Below are positions 1 to 12,886 of a DNA stretch of 64,000 nucleotides, one piece after another. Under the pieces are notes generated by a model that was not told the origin of the DNA, did no database searches, and saw only the letters and a program-made list of their open reading frames with translations. The stretch is from Neospora caninum Liverpool. Its lineage: Eukaryota; Apicomplexa; Conoidasida; Eucoccidiorida; Sarcocystidae. The stretch lies in contig NC_018394.1 in the NCBI RefSeq assembly GCF_000208865.1, forward strand, positions 3,103,797 to 3,167,796. The letters run 5' to 3'. How positions within the stretch are numbered: position 1 is the first letter of the stretch; the number at the start of each line of letters is the position of its first letter. Made by a program: the position numbers and the translations under genes.

Positions 1-1101
1 CTTCTCCAGTTTGAACAACACTCCAGCGATACGAGGGGTTATCCGTATCTTTCTCGAGCTCGGCTACACTATATATATATATATATATATATGCACATGT
101 AGAGTATTTCCCTTTGTAGTGGTGTATGGATTGCATTCCGCGTGTACTTGTTCAGTGCTGACACTGCGTATCAAGTGTACGCCTGTCCGATTGCGTGCAC
201 GTGCATTTCCACGTGTACATAACGTAGAGGGTTTTGCGGCGGCTGAGCAGCGATAACACAGTGTTTTCTTCTGCACTGGGCACTGTCTCTCCGAAACGGC
301 GGCTGAAGAGCCGCTCTCTGGGCGCGTTTCCCCTTTCTCCGTGCCCAAAGAGAGTCGGAGTTGCGAATCTCTCCACATCCTTCCCTCACGGGGGAGTGCC
401 TTTTCCGTCGCTCTTGGAGCAGTCTCAGCTTTTGGTGAAAATCCGACCGCTTTTGTCGCAAGAGAGCAGAGACGCGGGATTCGCGTTTCCGGCTCAGACC
501 GCTGTCCTCAGACCTTCAAAAACTCGTCTATGTGCAGGGACACCCGCGCGGTTGATTCTGCGTGGAAGATTTCAGTGGAGCGCGATTTTCGGTTCCCGAG
601 CAGAATCGGGAAACGCGCGGTTTTTTAATCGCCTCGACGCGAGGCAAAAAAGGTGGCAAGACAGCCGGAAAGGCCTCCGGCAGGCTCGGACAGCGAACCT
701 TTTCCGCTCCGACTGCTTCCAGCTTCGCGTTGCCCCAGACACACACCACAAGCAGATGATAGAAAGCCGACCTGCCTACAGTTTCACAGCCACGAGAGAG
801 GAAAACGCATCGCTGGAGAGGCGTTTTCGCGGTCGCCTCCTAACCGATCGCTCCCGCCCGGAGAAGTGAGACGCCTAGACGCCTGTGTGTGTCAGCGCGC
901 GTCCCCCCGCGTTCGTCAACGGCGTCTCTCTCTCCGCGTGGAGAGTTTGTCTCCGGTCTCTCTCAAATTCGTACCATTTGTCACCAGGTACCCGACGCCG
1001 CGCGGATCGCGCGAGTCGTCTTTTTCCTGGGACGATGCACACATACAGAAAAGAAAGGCCCTTTGAAGAAGGGAACAACACTGGCAAAACTGCAGACAGC
1101 C
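1..1101. other. Intergenic / 3' flank of ALAS, no gene seen
   Basis: No reading frame here has recognisable protein content or agreeing splice sites. The stretch holds a TA dinucleotide run at 70-92 and, further in, probably the 3' untranslated region of the leftward ALAS gene, whose stop codon is at 1102-1104. Open frames on both strands between 150 and 1070 are Arg/Ser-rich and look like chance frames in GC-rich sequence. Confidence 0.5.
70..92. repeat. (TA)n microsatellite
   Basis: About eleven uninterrupted TA units in intergenic DNA. A simple repeat, expected to vary in length between strains. Confidence 0.95.
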
Positions 1102-4100
1102 TCAAGCTCGGACCTCAATTCGCCTGTCGGGATGACCCCCAGACACGTCGCGCTGTCTCGACTGCACTCTGCCGTCGCCGAGCTGCGCGTCCTGCGTCTC
1201 CGACCACTGCCTGTCCACTTTTGACGTTCCCACATATCTCGCTAGCCCCGGCTCCTCGTTCGTTTCTTTGTCCCCGAAGCGGCTGCGCGGGAGGAAACGA
1301 GAAGCCGGCGGGAACGTCGACTCCGCACTGGGCTCTGCCTGTCGCAGCCGGTCCACCGCATGCACTTGCTGCGCGCTGGGTTGCCGCTCAGAAAAGAAAA
1401 ACTGGTCTTCCAGGAGCGCGCGAAGCATCTTCCTCGCGCTGCGTCCACTCTTCCGTTCGCACTCCTCGAGGCCGCTCTTCACGCTTTCTTCTTCCCACAG
1501 ACTCGCGTTCGAGACAGAACCCTCGGCCTTTTCCAAGGCGTGCCGGCCCACGAGCAAGTCCTGCGTCTCCTTGAACGCCGTCGCCCGCATCAACCCCAAG
1601 GCGTTCCACACCTAAAACACAAATTTTTTCCACACCAAAAGGATGCACACGCACACCTGTAGTTTCCCCTGGAAAACCCCCAATGTCCGGATCCAAAACA
1701 CGCAAAAAAGACTGAGAGAGGCATCTCTCCCGCCCTCTCCAAAAAACTCGAGCACACGTTTCTTTCTCTGTCTCTGCGTCCAGACGCATGCGCATACGTG
1801 CTCAGGATATATAGGCCGTATGTCTTATACGCCGTGCCATCGCAAGGGGACCGAAAAAACCGCAAAAACAAGCGGCAAAAGCTGCATTGTCCCTGCGCAT
1901 TCTTTTGACAGAAAACAGCCCGGCAAATGAACAGGCACGCACCTGGTCGAGGGCATCTACCAGACTGACGAGGTCTTCGTACGTGTGCAGAGGTCCCGGT
2001 GTGATGCGAAGACGCTCAGTGCCTCGCGGCACTGTGGGGTAGTTGATGGGCTGTATGTACAGCTGAGAAAGACACGGGGAACAACAGAGACACAGCGCGG
2101 GGTTGGCGGCGAGGAGAAAGACAAGAGAGAACGTGAGCAGTCCGCGCAATCAACTTGTTCACCGCAGATTTTATATTCTGAATCCCCCGACCTCTACAGC
2201 CGTTCTATGCCCGTGCGCAAACCGAGTCGCACGTTCCGCACAGATCCACCAAAAAACCACAGAGAAAGCTGAGCGCGGCGCTCTCTCTCTCCACGGATGC
2301 CGACCCCGCATGCACCGCCTTGCAACTTCCCTTTTTTTGTTGCGGAAAAGGAAACCCCTCGCGCACTGCTGTTTCGCGCGAGGTTCCAGTGCGTTTCCCC
2401 CCTCAGCGAAACGTTTTCCTTCCTCGGCGCACGGGCTTCGCCCCAGCGACCGCTTGCAAGCAACATCCCTCCTCTTAGCTCTAAGACGGCAAACGGCGGG
2501 TCGAGAAATCCTCGGAAACCGGAAGTCTTTGGGGATTTCCGTTGCTGTTTGCGGTACCTTGTGCTCGTGAAGAAGGAGATCGGACGCGCGCTTGCAGGCG
2601 ATCGGACAACCCACGAGAACCGGAACGATGTGGCTCGGATTGAGCAAGACAGGAAAGTCGCGAGAAAGCAGCAAGGCCTTCAGCTGCGTCGCCCGCAGCT
2701 GCTGAAGATGCCTCTCAGTGCTGGCAAAAAAAGAAGACGAATGAGAAAAGACCAAAACGAATAACAGAGAGTGGGGCAGAAAGGCGGCAGGGGGGCATGA
2801 CAGCCCAAGGCGTTCACCTGGCATTCGAGAGACAGAGACAGGCTGCACAGAAGGGTGTCCCCCTTTGAATCGGTTACCGGTGTGTGTACTCCTGTAGTTA
2901 CGTGCTTCTGCGAACAGAGAAGTCCGGCCGAGAGAGAGAAAACGGAGAGAGATCCAAGGAAACGCGAGGGAAAGGATCACGCTGAGGCCTCACCAAGAAC
3001 GCCGAAGGTATCTGATCGACGCAGTCGCCGCAGCCGCAACGGCAGGCGGCACCGAGGAGGTGAAAATGAAGCCGGCTGTGGAAAGCGACAGAGTTGGAAA
3101 AGAGGAAGTCGAAAACGCACTGGAACCCAGAGAGAGAGAGAGACGGGAAACGAAGATGGGAAAAAAGAGCGAAAAGACGTGAAGGAACCGGGCGATGCAC
3201 GCAGGGACGAAGCACACCACTGCCAAATGGGCGCAGGAGAGAAGAAAGACGGCGGAGAGACCGAGCCGACGGGAAAGAAGAAAACGCGAGACACCGGGGG
3301 GGGGGGGGGAGGGAAGGGCCGAGCCAACAGAGGCCTCGCACCGAGCGAAGAGGCGGAAACAGATGAAGGCGAAAAGGACTGAAAACGCGTTTCCAGGAGA
3401 CGCGCGTCCTTGGGGATCGAAACTTTTCATCTCGCTGCGTGATTCTCAACTCCGCCAGTTTTCTCACCTGCATACGAACGAATGCAGTCAACCAAGGTCG
3501 CTTTCCCAGCCACGTAGCCGCCAAAAACGCCGACCGCCTTCGCCAGTGTCCCTGAAAAAGGAAGAGGAAAACGGTTCATGGGAGAGAAGACACAGAGAAT
3601 AGAAGAGAAAGAGAAGAACTCGAGACGAGAGACAGAGAGAAGAAGCATTAGATTTCTGTGTGGATCGCGTTAGGACTGGTCAGTTTGTTTTAAAACGCAC
3701 CGTTTATGAGGTCGACACGAAGTTGTTGCCCAGTTTGTTCGGTGACGCCCCCGCCGGTGAGGCCGTACATCCCGACAGAATGGACCTCGTCGATGTACGT
3801 CAGGCAGTTGAACTTCTCGGCCAAGTCGCAGATGTCCTTCACCGGCGAGACGCTCCCGTCCATGCTGTAGATGCTCTCAAAGACTATCAGCTTCGGCACG
3901 TCGGGCGGCGCCTCCGCCAGCAAACTCTCCAAATGGATCAAGTCATTGTGGCGGAAAATCTTCTTCGCACAGCGCGCCCCTCGTATGCCTGCAATGATCG
4001 ACGCGTGGTTCTTCTCGTCCGAGAAAATGTGCAAATTCGGAAGAAGCTTTCCGAGCGTCGACAGCGTCGCCTCATTCGCGACGTACCCTGTTCAGAAAAG

Positions 4101-5941
4101 GAGCACGACAGGCGATGAGTGAGCAGAGCGGGCATAGTGCAGCGATGCGCTGCACACACGCAGGGAGGTCGTAGGTTACAGAGAGCGTCAGGAGAGACGG
4201 GGGCTAGGTGATGGCCAGAGCAGAAAGGATGGCCAGAGCAGAAAGGATGGCTAGAGCAGAAAGGATGGCCAGAGCAGAAAGGATGGCTAGAGCAGAAAGG
4301 ATGGCCAGAGCAGAGGATGGCCAGAGCAGAAAGGATGGCCAGAGCAGAAAGGATGTACTGCGAGAAGTTCCACCTTTGTCCCGGGGATACCTGCCAGACA
4401 AAAGACGCGGTTTTCTTTCGCCGCCTCCTCCCCCTCCCGGGCGCGGTATCTCCTCCGTTCTCCGCGTCACCTTTCCTCCCCCTGTTTCATCTCCCTCTGT
4501 GTGTGTCGCCTCTTCTTCCTTTGTCTTTCCTTCCTCACCTCCACTCGCTACCTCTCCTCTCTCCGTGCGGCGACCTCCCGCCTGTGCGCTTCGAGGTCTG
4601 TCGTGAAACAAACTATCCACAAGTCGTCCGGTCTTTCCCCCCTTTCTTCGCATCCCTTTCCTCGGCCCTCTCACCTGACGTGAAGAGGAGGGCGGCTTCC
4701 TTGCCGTGGAGCGCGGCCAGTTCGCGTTCAAGCTCCAGATGGAAAGTGCAGTTCCCGCTGATGTTTCGCGTGCCTCCTGCGCCCGCACCTGCGGCGTCCA
4801 AGGCCTCGTGCGCCGCCTGAGAACGCCGCGCGCGAAAACGCCGGAGACACACACGCCCACGAAAGCGAGCCTTGCAAGCCGGCGCATGCAGGTGCGTGGA
4901 GCTGCCAGAGCTCGTCGCGATAGGCAGATCCGCGTGCCTTGCGAACGGCCCACTGGAGAGCCGCGCACACCTGAACCGACACCTGCCATCCTTTCTCTTC
5001 CTTTTTCTCGCGTTCTTTCTCCCTCCTGTTCTAGTCTGGGCTGGGGACGAACAGCGGGGTTTCCGCGCGAAGACTCTCCCTCGTCTCTCTCTCTCGTTCC
5101 TTCTCACCTGAATCACGAGGGGATTCTGCCCCATTCCCAGGTAGTCGTTGGAGCACCACAGCTGAACCTGGCCGTGAAGGAACTGTTTGGCAACGTCGGC
5201 GATCGCGCGCGCGGCTGAGAGCCCCGCGGTGGCGACGCCGCCGGATTCCTCTTGTGCGTTTGCGGACTGGATCCACTGCTCTGCTCGTCCCTTCGGGTCT
5301 GCGCCCTGAGCGTCGTCTGCCTGTCTCCGAGTCTCCTTCCTGGCGGGCGCGTCCACAGGCGCGGTGTCTCCGCCGGCCTGGGTGCCGGAAACCGGCGCGT
5401 CTTTTCCTTCCCAGCCGCTTTGTCGGTCGAAGAAAATCGCAGCCTTTGGGAATTCGCCCCGCTTTCGTTGCAGCTGGGCAAAGACGCGGTAGCGGCCTTC
5501 TGCATGCAGTTCGTTGATTGCGTCGGTGAAGCGTTGCTCGTAGTAGAACGGCGACAGCGACGACGCGTCTCCTCCCTCGACGCTCTTCAAGGCTCGCCCG
5601 TCAGGTTGCGCGCCGAGAAGAGACACCGGCGCCGCAGGAGGCTCGAACGGGGCGGTGTCTCCGCGCGCCTCCAGGCCTGCCCCACAGGCGGGGCCCGCGG
5701 CAGAGAGCGGCGGAGACAGGTGCGGGAAGTGCTGGTGATTGAGCGTCGTCGCGCGCATGACTGCGGGGAGCGTGGCGGAGTCGAATTTGGATGCGACGGG
5801 GCAGAAGGCGCGAAACGGAAAGAGCGACGCGAGAGACTGGTTCGTGTGCCGAGACAGAAACGGGCACATGTGCGAAGACGGAGACACCGACGCGGCTGCG
5901 CGACGCGCAGCCGTCGGAGGCGCACGCACGAACCGAGACAT
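1102..5941 (-). CDS. ALAS: 5-aminolevulinate synthase, mitochondrial (8 exons)
   Basis: PLP enzyme condensing glycine and succinyl-CoA to 5-aminolevulinate, the first step of the C4 haem pathway, expected in the mitochondrial matrix. Exons on the minus strand: 5941-5108, 4816-4675, 4087-3701, 3551-3468, 3075-2994, 2720-2558, 2062-1943, 1611-1102; phases agree at every junction and give 773 residues. Visible family motifs: EGRYRVF near residue 150, [46 protein letters not shown], and [16 protein letters not shown], whose lysine (about K459) should hold the [12 protein letters not shown] follows near the C-terminus. Residues 1-130 form an Arg/Ser/Ala-rich leader with two Cys-Pro motifs (C26-P27, C47-P48). 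About 155 extra charged residues follow the usual end of the family. The ATG at 5939-5941 is the first plausible start; the frame upstream is CT-rich low complexity. Identity is certain; ends of the leader and extension are inferred. Confidence 0.95.
4211..4354. repeat. 18-bp tandem repeat in ALAS intron 2
   Basis: About eight head-to-tail copies of GGCCAGAGCAGAAAGGAT, some with GGCT for GGCC and one copy 3 bp short. The array lies wholly inside ALAS intron 2 (4088-4674). A plus-strand frame through it (MARAER repeats) is a by-product. Confidence 0.95.
5798..5866 (-). other. Pair of Cys-Pro haem-regulatory-type motifs in the ALAS leader
   Basis: ALAS residues 26-30 read CPFLS and residues 47-50 read CPVA, inside the basic N-terminal leader. 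In vertebrate ALAS, Cys-Pro dipeptides in the presequence bind haem and block mitochondrial import. The first motif and the spacing to the second resemble the presequence of animal ALAS1. Function here is inferred. Confidence 0.6.
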
Positions 5942-6250
5942 TTGACTGAGAGAGAAGAAGAGCGCGAACAACAGAGAGAAGAAGAGCGAGAACAACAGAG
6001 ACAGAGACGAAGAGAAAGAGGAGGAAAGAGAGAGAGCAGAGAGAGAGAGAGGGGGAACAGGAGAGGGAGGAAGAGAGCGAATGACGGACGGAAGAAGGTG
6101 AAACGCACGGAGGAGCGAGACGCCGAAAGAAGGTGAAAGAGAAAAGACGGAGGATCGAGAGAACAGAGAGAGAGAGGACAGGGAAGACGAAGGAGGAGAC
6201 CGGTCGAGAGTAGGAATAGGACAAGGAGAAACGAAGGAACGAGACAGGGG
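5942..6250 (-). other. Pyrimidine-rich 5' flank of ALAS
   Basis: The plus strand is dominated by GAGA/AGAGG tracts, so the ALAS sense strand is CT-rich for about 300 bp just before its ATG. Such tracts are common in 5' untranslated and promoter regions of Toxoplasma-group genes. The in-frame Ser/Leu-rich readthrough (back to 6280) is not taken as coding. Confidence 0.5.
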
Positions 6251-6288
6251 GGATGAAAGGGTCAGCGTGACCAGGGCCAAGCGAAGGG

Positions 6289-6321
6289 AGAGACGTCGTC
6301 TCCAAGGAAGCGGTAGAGACG
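6289..6321. promoter_or_regulatory. Two AGAGACG heptamers in the ALAS-TBP divergent region
   Basis: AGAGACG occurs at 6289-6295 and again at 6315-6321. The first copy is part of the imperfect palindrome GAGACGTCGTCTC. The heptamer matches the WGAGACG promoter element described for T. gondii genes. The pair lies about 350-380 bp upstream of the ALAS ATG and 2.1 kb upstream of TBP. Functional assignment rests on motif match only. Confidence 0.35.
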
Positions 6322-6524
6322 AAGATGCGCGCGTTCTTCACCAATCGAAGGCATCGAAGACATTCTGCGAAAGAGGAATCGCGGGACGCGGACTGCCGCG
6401 ACACTGCAGAAAACTGCGCCTCTCAGAGGCTTGTCTCTTCGTAGGCTCCTCTGGGGCGGCCAGAGAACTCCTCTTCGACGGACGAGTAGTCCCCCGCCTT
6501 CAGGTTGAACCCGCGTTTCGCACC

Positions 6525-6647
6525 GGGGGGGGNNNNNNNNNNNNNNNNNNNNNNNNNNNNNNNNNNNNNNNNNNNNNNNNNNNNNNNNNNNNNNNNNNNN
6601 NNNNNNNNNNNNNNNNNNNNNNNNNNNNNNNNGGGGGGGGGGGGGGG
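6525..6647. other. Assembly gap (100 N) flanked by G runs
   Basis: Exactly 100 N occupy 6533-6632, with 8 G on the left and 15 G on the right. A round 100 N usually means a gap of unknown size. The G homopolymers suggest sequencing or assembly failed on a longer G-rich tract. No coding exon abuts the gap. Confidence 0.95.
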
Positions 6648-8442
6648 CTGTGTCTCTAGCCGTTAAAATAAGACCGAAACACGCACCTCACATTCGTCCG
6701 GTTTCTGTACAGCCCGGACAGGCCTCGTCACATCCCACAGAGCCTTGGCGGGAGGGCGACGTGAAGAAGAGTCTTCGGCGTTCTCTTTCCTTCTCATGCA
6801 TTGCGAGCGTACGCGACTATGTACATGCACAAAATCTATTTCTATATGGGAAGCGAGGTTTTCTCGGGGGCTCTACGCTTCTCTTGTTCCCCAAGGCTCC
6901 CAGGGGGAGTAAGAGACTAGGAAACAACGACGCTCTCGCGCGTTCCTCGTCGGAACGAATCCTCTCTTTTTCGCGAGTCCAGCTCCGGGCCAGCCGACAA
7001 AACTTGGCCTTTGAGGTGCGCGCACAAAGAGAGACCGGGTTGGACGAGCGGATTCTCTCCGTTCTCGCAGAGAATTTGGAGGCAGCCCCCCGAAAAAAAG
7101 ACCTACACGGATTCGCGAACTCACGCTTGTTATGCCTTAGGTATTTCTCGCGAGTTCGCACAAAACAAATCAAACTGGAGAGCGCCGCCGCGCTTGCAGT
7201 CCAGAGGCCCAGAGAGGGAAAAGGAACTTCTGGCTGCGGGGGAAGGCAGGTTTGCAAAAACTCGAGAGAAGAACGCCGTGGCCCTTGCCTGAGCGCACGC
7301 GTGGCAAAGAAAAGAACTTTTTCGGGCAGAACTGAGAGCGGAGAGCGCCTTGTCGCAACTGCGCCGCCCCCGCAAAAACTGACCTTGCCGGTTCGCTCAG
7401 GTGTCTCCTGTCGATGCTTCTCGTAGAAAGACGACGCAGACAGGCGAGAAAACTGCGGAACTGCGCGACGCCCGATCGGCACTTTTCTCGCTTTTAAACA
7501 AAAAACTCTCGGCCCTCTCTTCCTCTCGTCCTCTCCGGTGTCTCTACAGCTGCGCGCGTTCGTCTCCACGTTTCGCCCGCGCCGCGAAGGCCGCTGTGCT
7601 GGCCGGTTTCCTCCCTCTTTTTTGCGGGTCTTTTCCACGGAGCGGTTTTTCTCGCCTGTTCAGCTTTTCGCCAGTCTCGCCTCTCCTTGCAGCTCCTTCG
7701 CTTTCCTTTTCCTGCGTTCTCTGCCGCCGACCCGAACACGAACTCGCGCCGGCTTTTCTCGGGTCCTCGAAAACGCTGATTCGCTCCTTCCCAGCCGCAC
7801 AAACTGCCGCGAACTGTCTTCTTTCCCTCCTGTGTTGCAAAAGAGGCCGCAGAGGCGTCCGCCGCTCTCGCCTCGCTTCTCTGCGCTTCTTCTGGGTCCA
7901 AAGGCGTCGATTTTCCTCGCTTGTGCTCCCTATCTCTCGCGGCGGGGGAGGGGGGGGGGGGTGCCGCCGACGAGTCGCCGGCTGCAAATTCGCACAACCC
8001 TGCGCCTCGGCGTCGCTTCTTCGGTTTTCGAGGGTGTGCTTTCTCTTTCCTTCTTTAGAGGAACAGTCTTCACAGCGCGTCGATTTATGAAGAATTTCCT
8101 CGCTCTCTCAGGCGTTCGGTTTGCCCCCCTCGGGGTCTCCGCGACTGAACTGCGGGCGTGTCTGGAAATCGTAAAGGCTCAGCGGGGTCCACCTGCAACG
8201 AATTCTCTCTTCGTTGCGCATCAGAGAAGCCGCGGGCGCTCCGCGCCTCCGAGTCGCCCCGTGTGGTGACGAGAAGGCAGCGACGTGGGGTCTCCTGCCG
8301 TCTGGGCGAGCGTCGCTCGGCGCCGCGTTGTTTTCTCTTTGGCCGAAAGAGACAACCCTGTCTCCTGTCTGAGCGCGTTTTCGCGCATTCCCTTCTCGTT
8401 TCTCCTCGCGGCGCCTCTCTGGCGCGCGTTCCTGCCCACGAC
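6648..8442. other. Intergenic, presumed TBP promoter and 5' UTR
   Basis: Between the assembly gap and the TBP start codon I see no supported coding exon. The stretch contains a G-rich run at about 7941-7962 and pyrimidine-rich sequence from 7480 onward, which fits a TBP 5' untranslated leader. Long frames here on both strands are Arg/Ser-rich chance frames. Confidence 0.4.
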
Positions 8443-10976
<2,534 letters not shown>

Positions 10977-12886
10977 CAACCTGTCTCTCGTCTCTTTTCT
11001 CTCTAGCCCCGTCTGCAGCGCCGAGGGCCGCGCAGAAAAATACGGAACACTCTCGTTCAAATCGGTGTCGATGAACGCAGAGTCCTGGTGTTGTGTGCCG
11101 ACAGGTGGATCGTCGATCTGTGTGGAATCATTTGCATGTGTGCAAACAGCAGCTGTGCCCGTATATGCGCGAGTACGCGCGCATGTGCATGCACGTGGCA
11201 GGGAACCCAGTCCTCTCTGGCGTTGGGGCATGTTCGACAAGTGAACTGTTCTTCAACTTTTGAAGTTGAAGAGACGCAGCGGCTCTTGGAGGGCCAGCGC
11301 GTTCGGTGGGGGGGGGGGGGTCGCTGAGTGGCAGGCTCTCGCCTCACTGAGTTTCGTGGGGTTTTTGCTCATCAGTGATGCCCACAGCGGGAGGCGCTTG
11401 CGTTGACGATGTCGGTTCGGCGCATTTTCGCGCGTCTTTTTGAAGGCAAACCACTCCGTTTCTCCTTTGCCCCCATGAGGGGGGACCGCCTCAGACGTTT
11501 GGTTTCTGCTTTTAAAGCCTTCCCTACGCCGTCCACCGCGCGCGGGCGTCGCCCCAAACGCCACGAACGAACAGCCTTCTTTCCTCTCCTCGCAGGCGTG
11601 TCTCTCCGCGTTCTCTCGCGCATGCCTGGGCACTTGCGGTCTCTTTCCGTACCAGCCTCTGCTTTCAGTAGAAGACGGAGATCGGGGAAGACTTTCCTCT
11701 GTCGCTTTCTCGGTACCTCGCTGTTCGCACGGCCTTTTTCTTCCGGTTCTCGTGCAACGACACCTCGTGGAATCGCCTCAGCAATTTGCCCACAAAATAC
11801 GTCGCACAACTGGCGGTGTTATTGCTATATCTGTACATCCTTGCAAACTCGTAGTTCCAGAATGTTTAACTTTTGCCCCACCAGAATTGAGCGCGGCTGT
11901 CACGCTACCCGGCCGTGTACGTATCCAGTGGAGCGCAAAGAACAGGACAAATGCATCACTGTCGCCATCTATTTACATATATCATATTTCTAGATGTTCA
12001 TCACCCGCATATGCTTAGGTATGTGTCTCTGTCTGTGTGTGTGAACGCATGCATTTATGTCCACCTTGGGAGGACCGATCGTTTTGACGATCCTAAAGGA
12101 CCTCAGCCGACGCCCTGTGGAAGGGATTGCTGAGTTTGATTGTCTAAATACACAGCGCAGTTTTAAATCCGCCACTGAAGTCCGTTTGATTGCAAGTGTT
12201 CGGAAAACGAAAAGCTGGAAAACGGAATTTCTTGACATGCGCCCAGCCACTCGGGTTTGGAGCCGTCACAAGTTTTTCTGAGCGTGAACAGGTGACGAGC
12301 AAGACGCCTTTCAGATTAGCAAAGCAACGAAGCGAGACAAAAGACCGAATCCTGCCAAAGGCCAAGATGCCAACGAAGGAGGAACGAAAACGCAGTCTCA
12401 TTCAAGAGACGCGGAGGAAACAAAACAAGCTAAAACTTCGGGGGGAGTGTCTGAGCAGCAAAAGATCCATTTCTAGCCCACGGGAACTGTGTGACGGCTC
12501 TTTCTCTCCAGGCGTCAGTAGGTGCTTCACGACATCCGCAGTCGGTGAACTCGTTTCCCAGCGCCGCTCTTAATGTTTTTCGGATGCCTTTTCCGTGCCC
12601 CTCTGTCGGTTTTGCCGCTTCACCCTTCTCTCTGTCCACAAAATTCCGCTGCTTCGCACCCCCCTCGAAGTTCCGCTGAGTCGAGGTTTTGCGGGCCTTC
12701 TCCTGTCGCCAGCACCGACCTGTTCGGCTCTGGATGTCTTTTCTGATGTCGCTTCCGAGCACTCGGCATCTTTCGTTTCGCTGGGCCAAGGATCCAAGCC
12801 TTCTGTGCCTTCCGCGGCGCCGCCTCCACACCCGTGGCCCGCCTCCAGAAGTCGGTCTTGACGCATGCTTCGAAAGCGGCGATTTC
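10977..12886. other. Convergent intergenic region
   Basis: TBP (rightward) and the proline-rich gene (leftward) both end here, so the region should hold two 3' untranslated regions. A G run lies at about 11309-11322. Frames at 11403-11993 (+) and 12430-12890 (both strands) have no recognisable domain and no supporting splice structure. Confidence 0.5.

Noticed and set aside
4208..4606. Plus-strand frame of MARAER repeats
   Set aside because: It is the translation of the 18-bp minisatellite in the ALAS intron, antisense to the gene, with no other content.
5252..6136. 294-residue Arg-rich plus-strand frame
   Set aside because: Antisense to ALAS exon 1 and its CT-rich leader; typical shadow frame of GC-rich coding DNA.
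11403..11993. 196-residue plus-strand frame after TBP
   Set aside because: Arg/Ser/Phe-rich chance frame in the TBP 3' flank; no domain, and an overlapping antisense frame is equally long.
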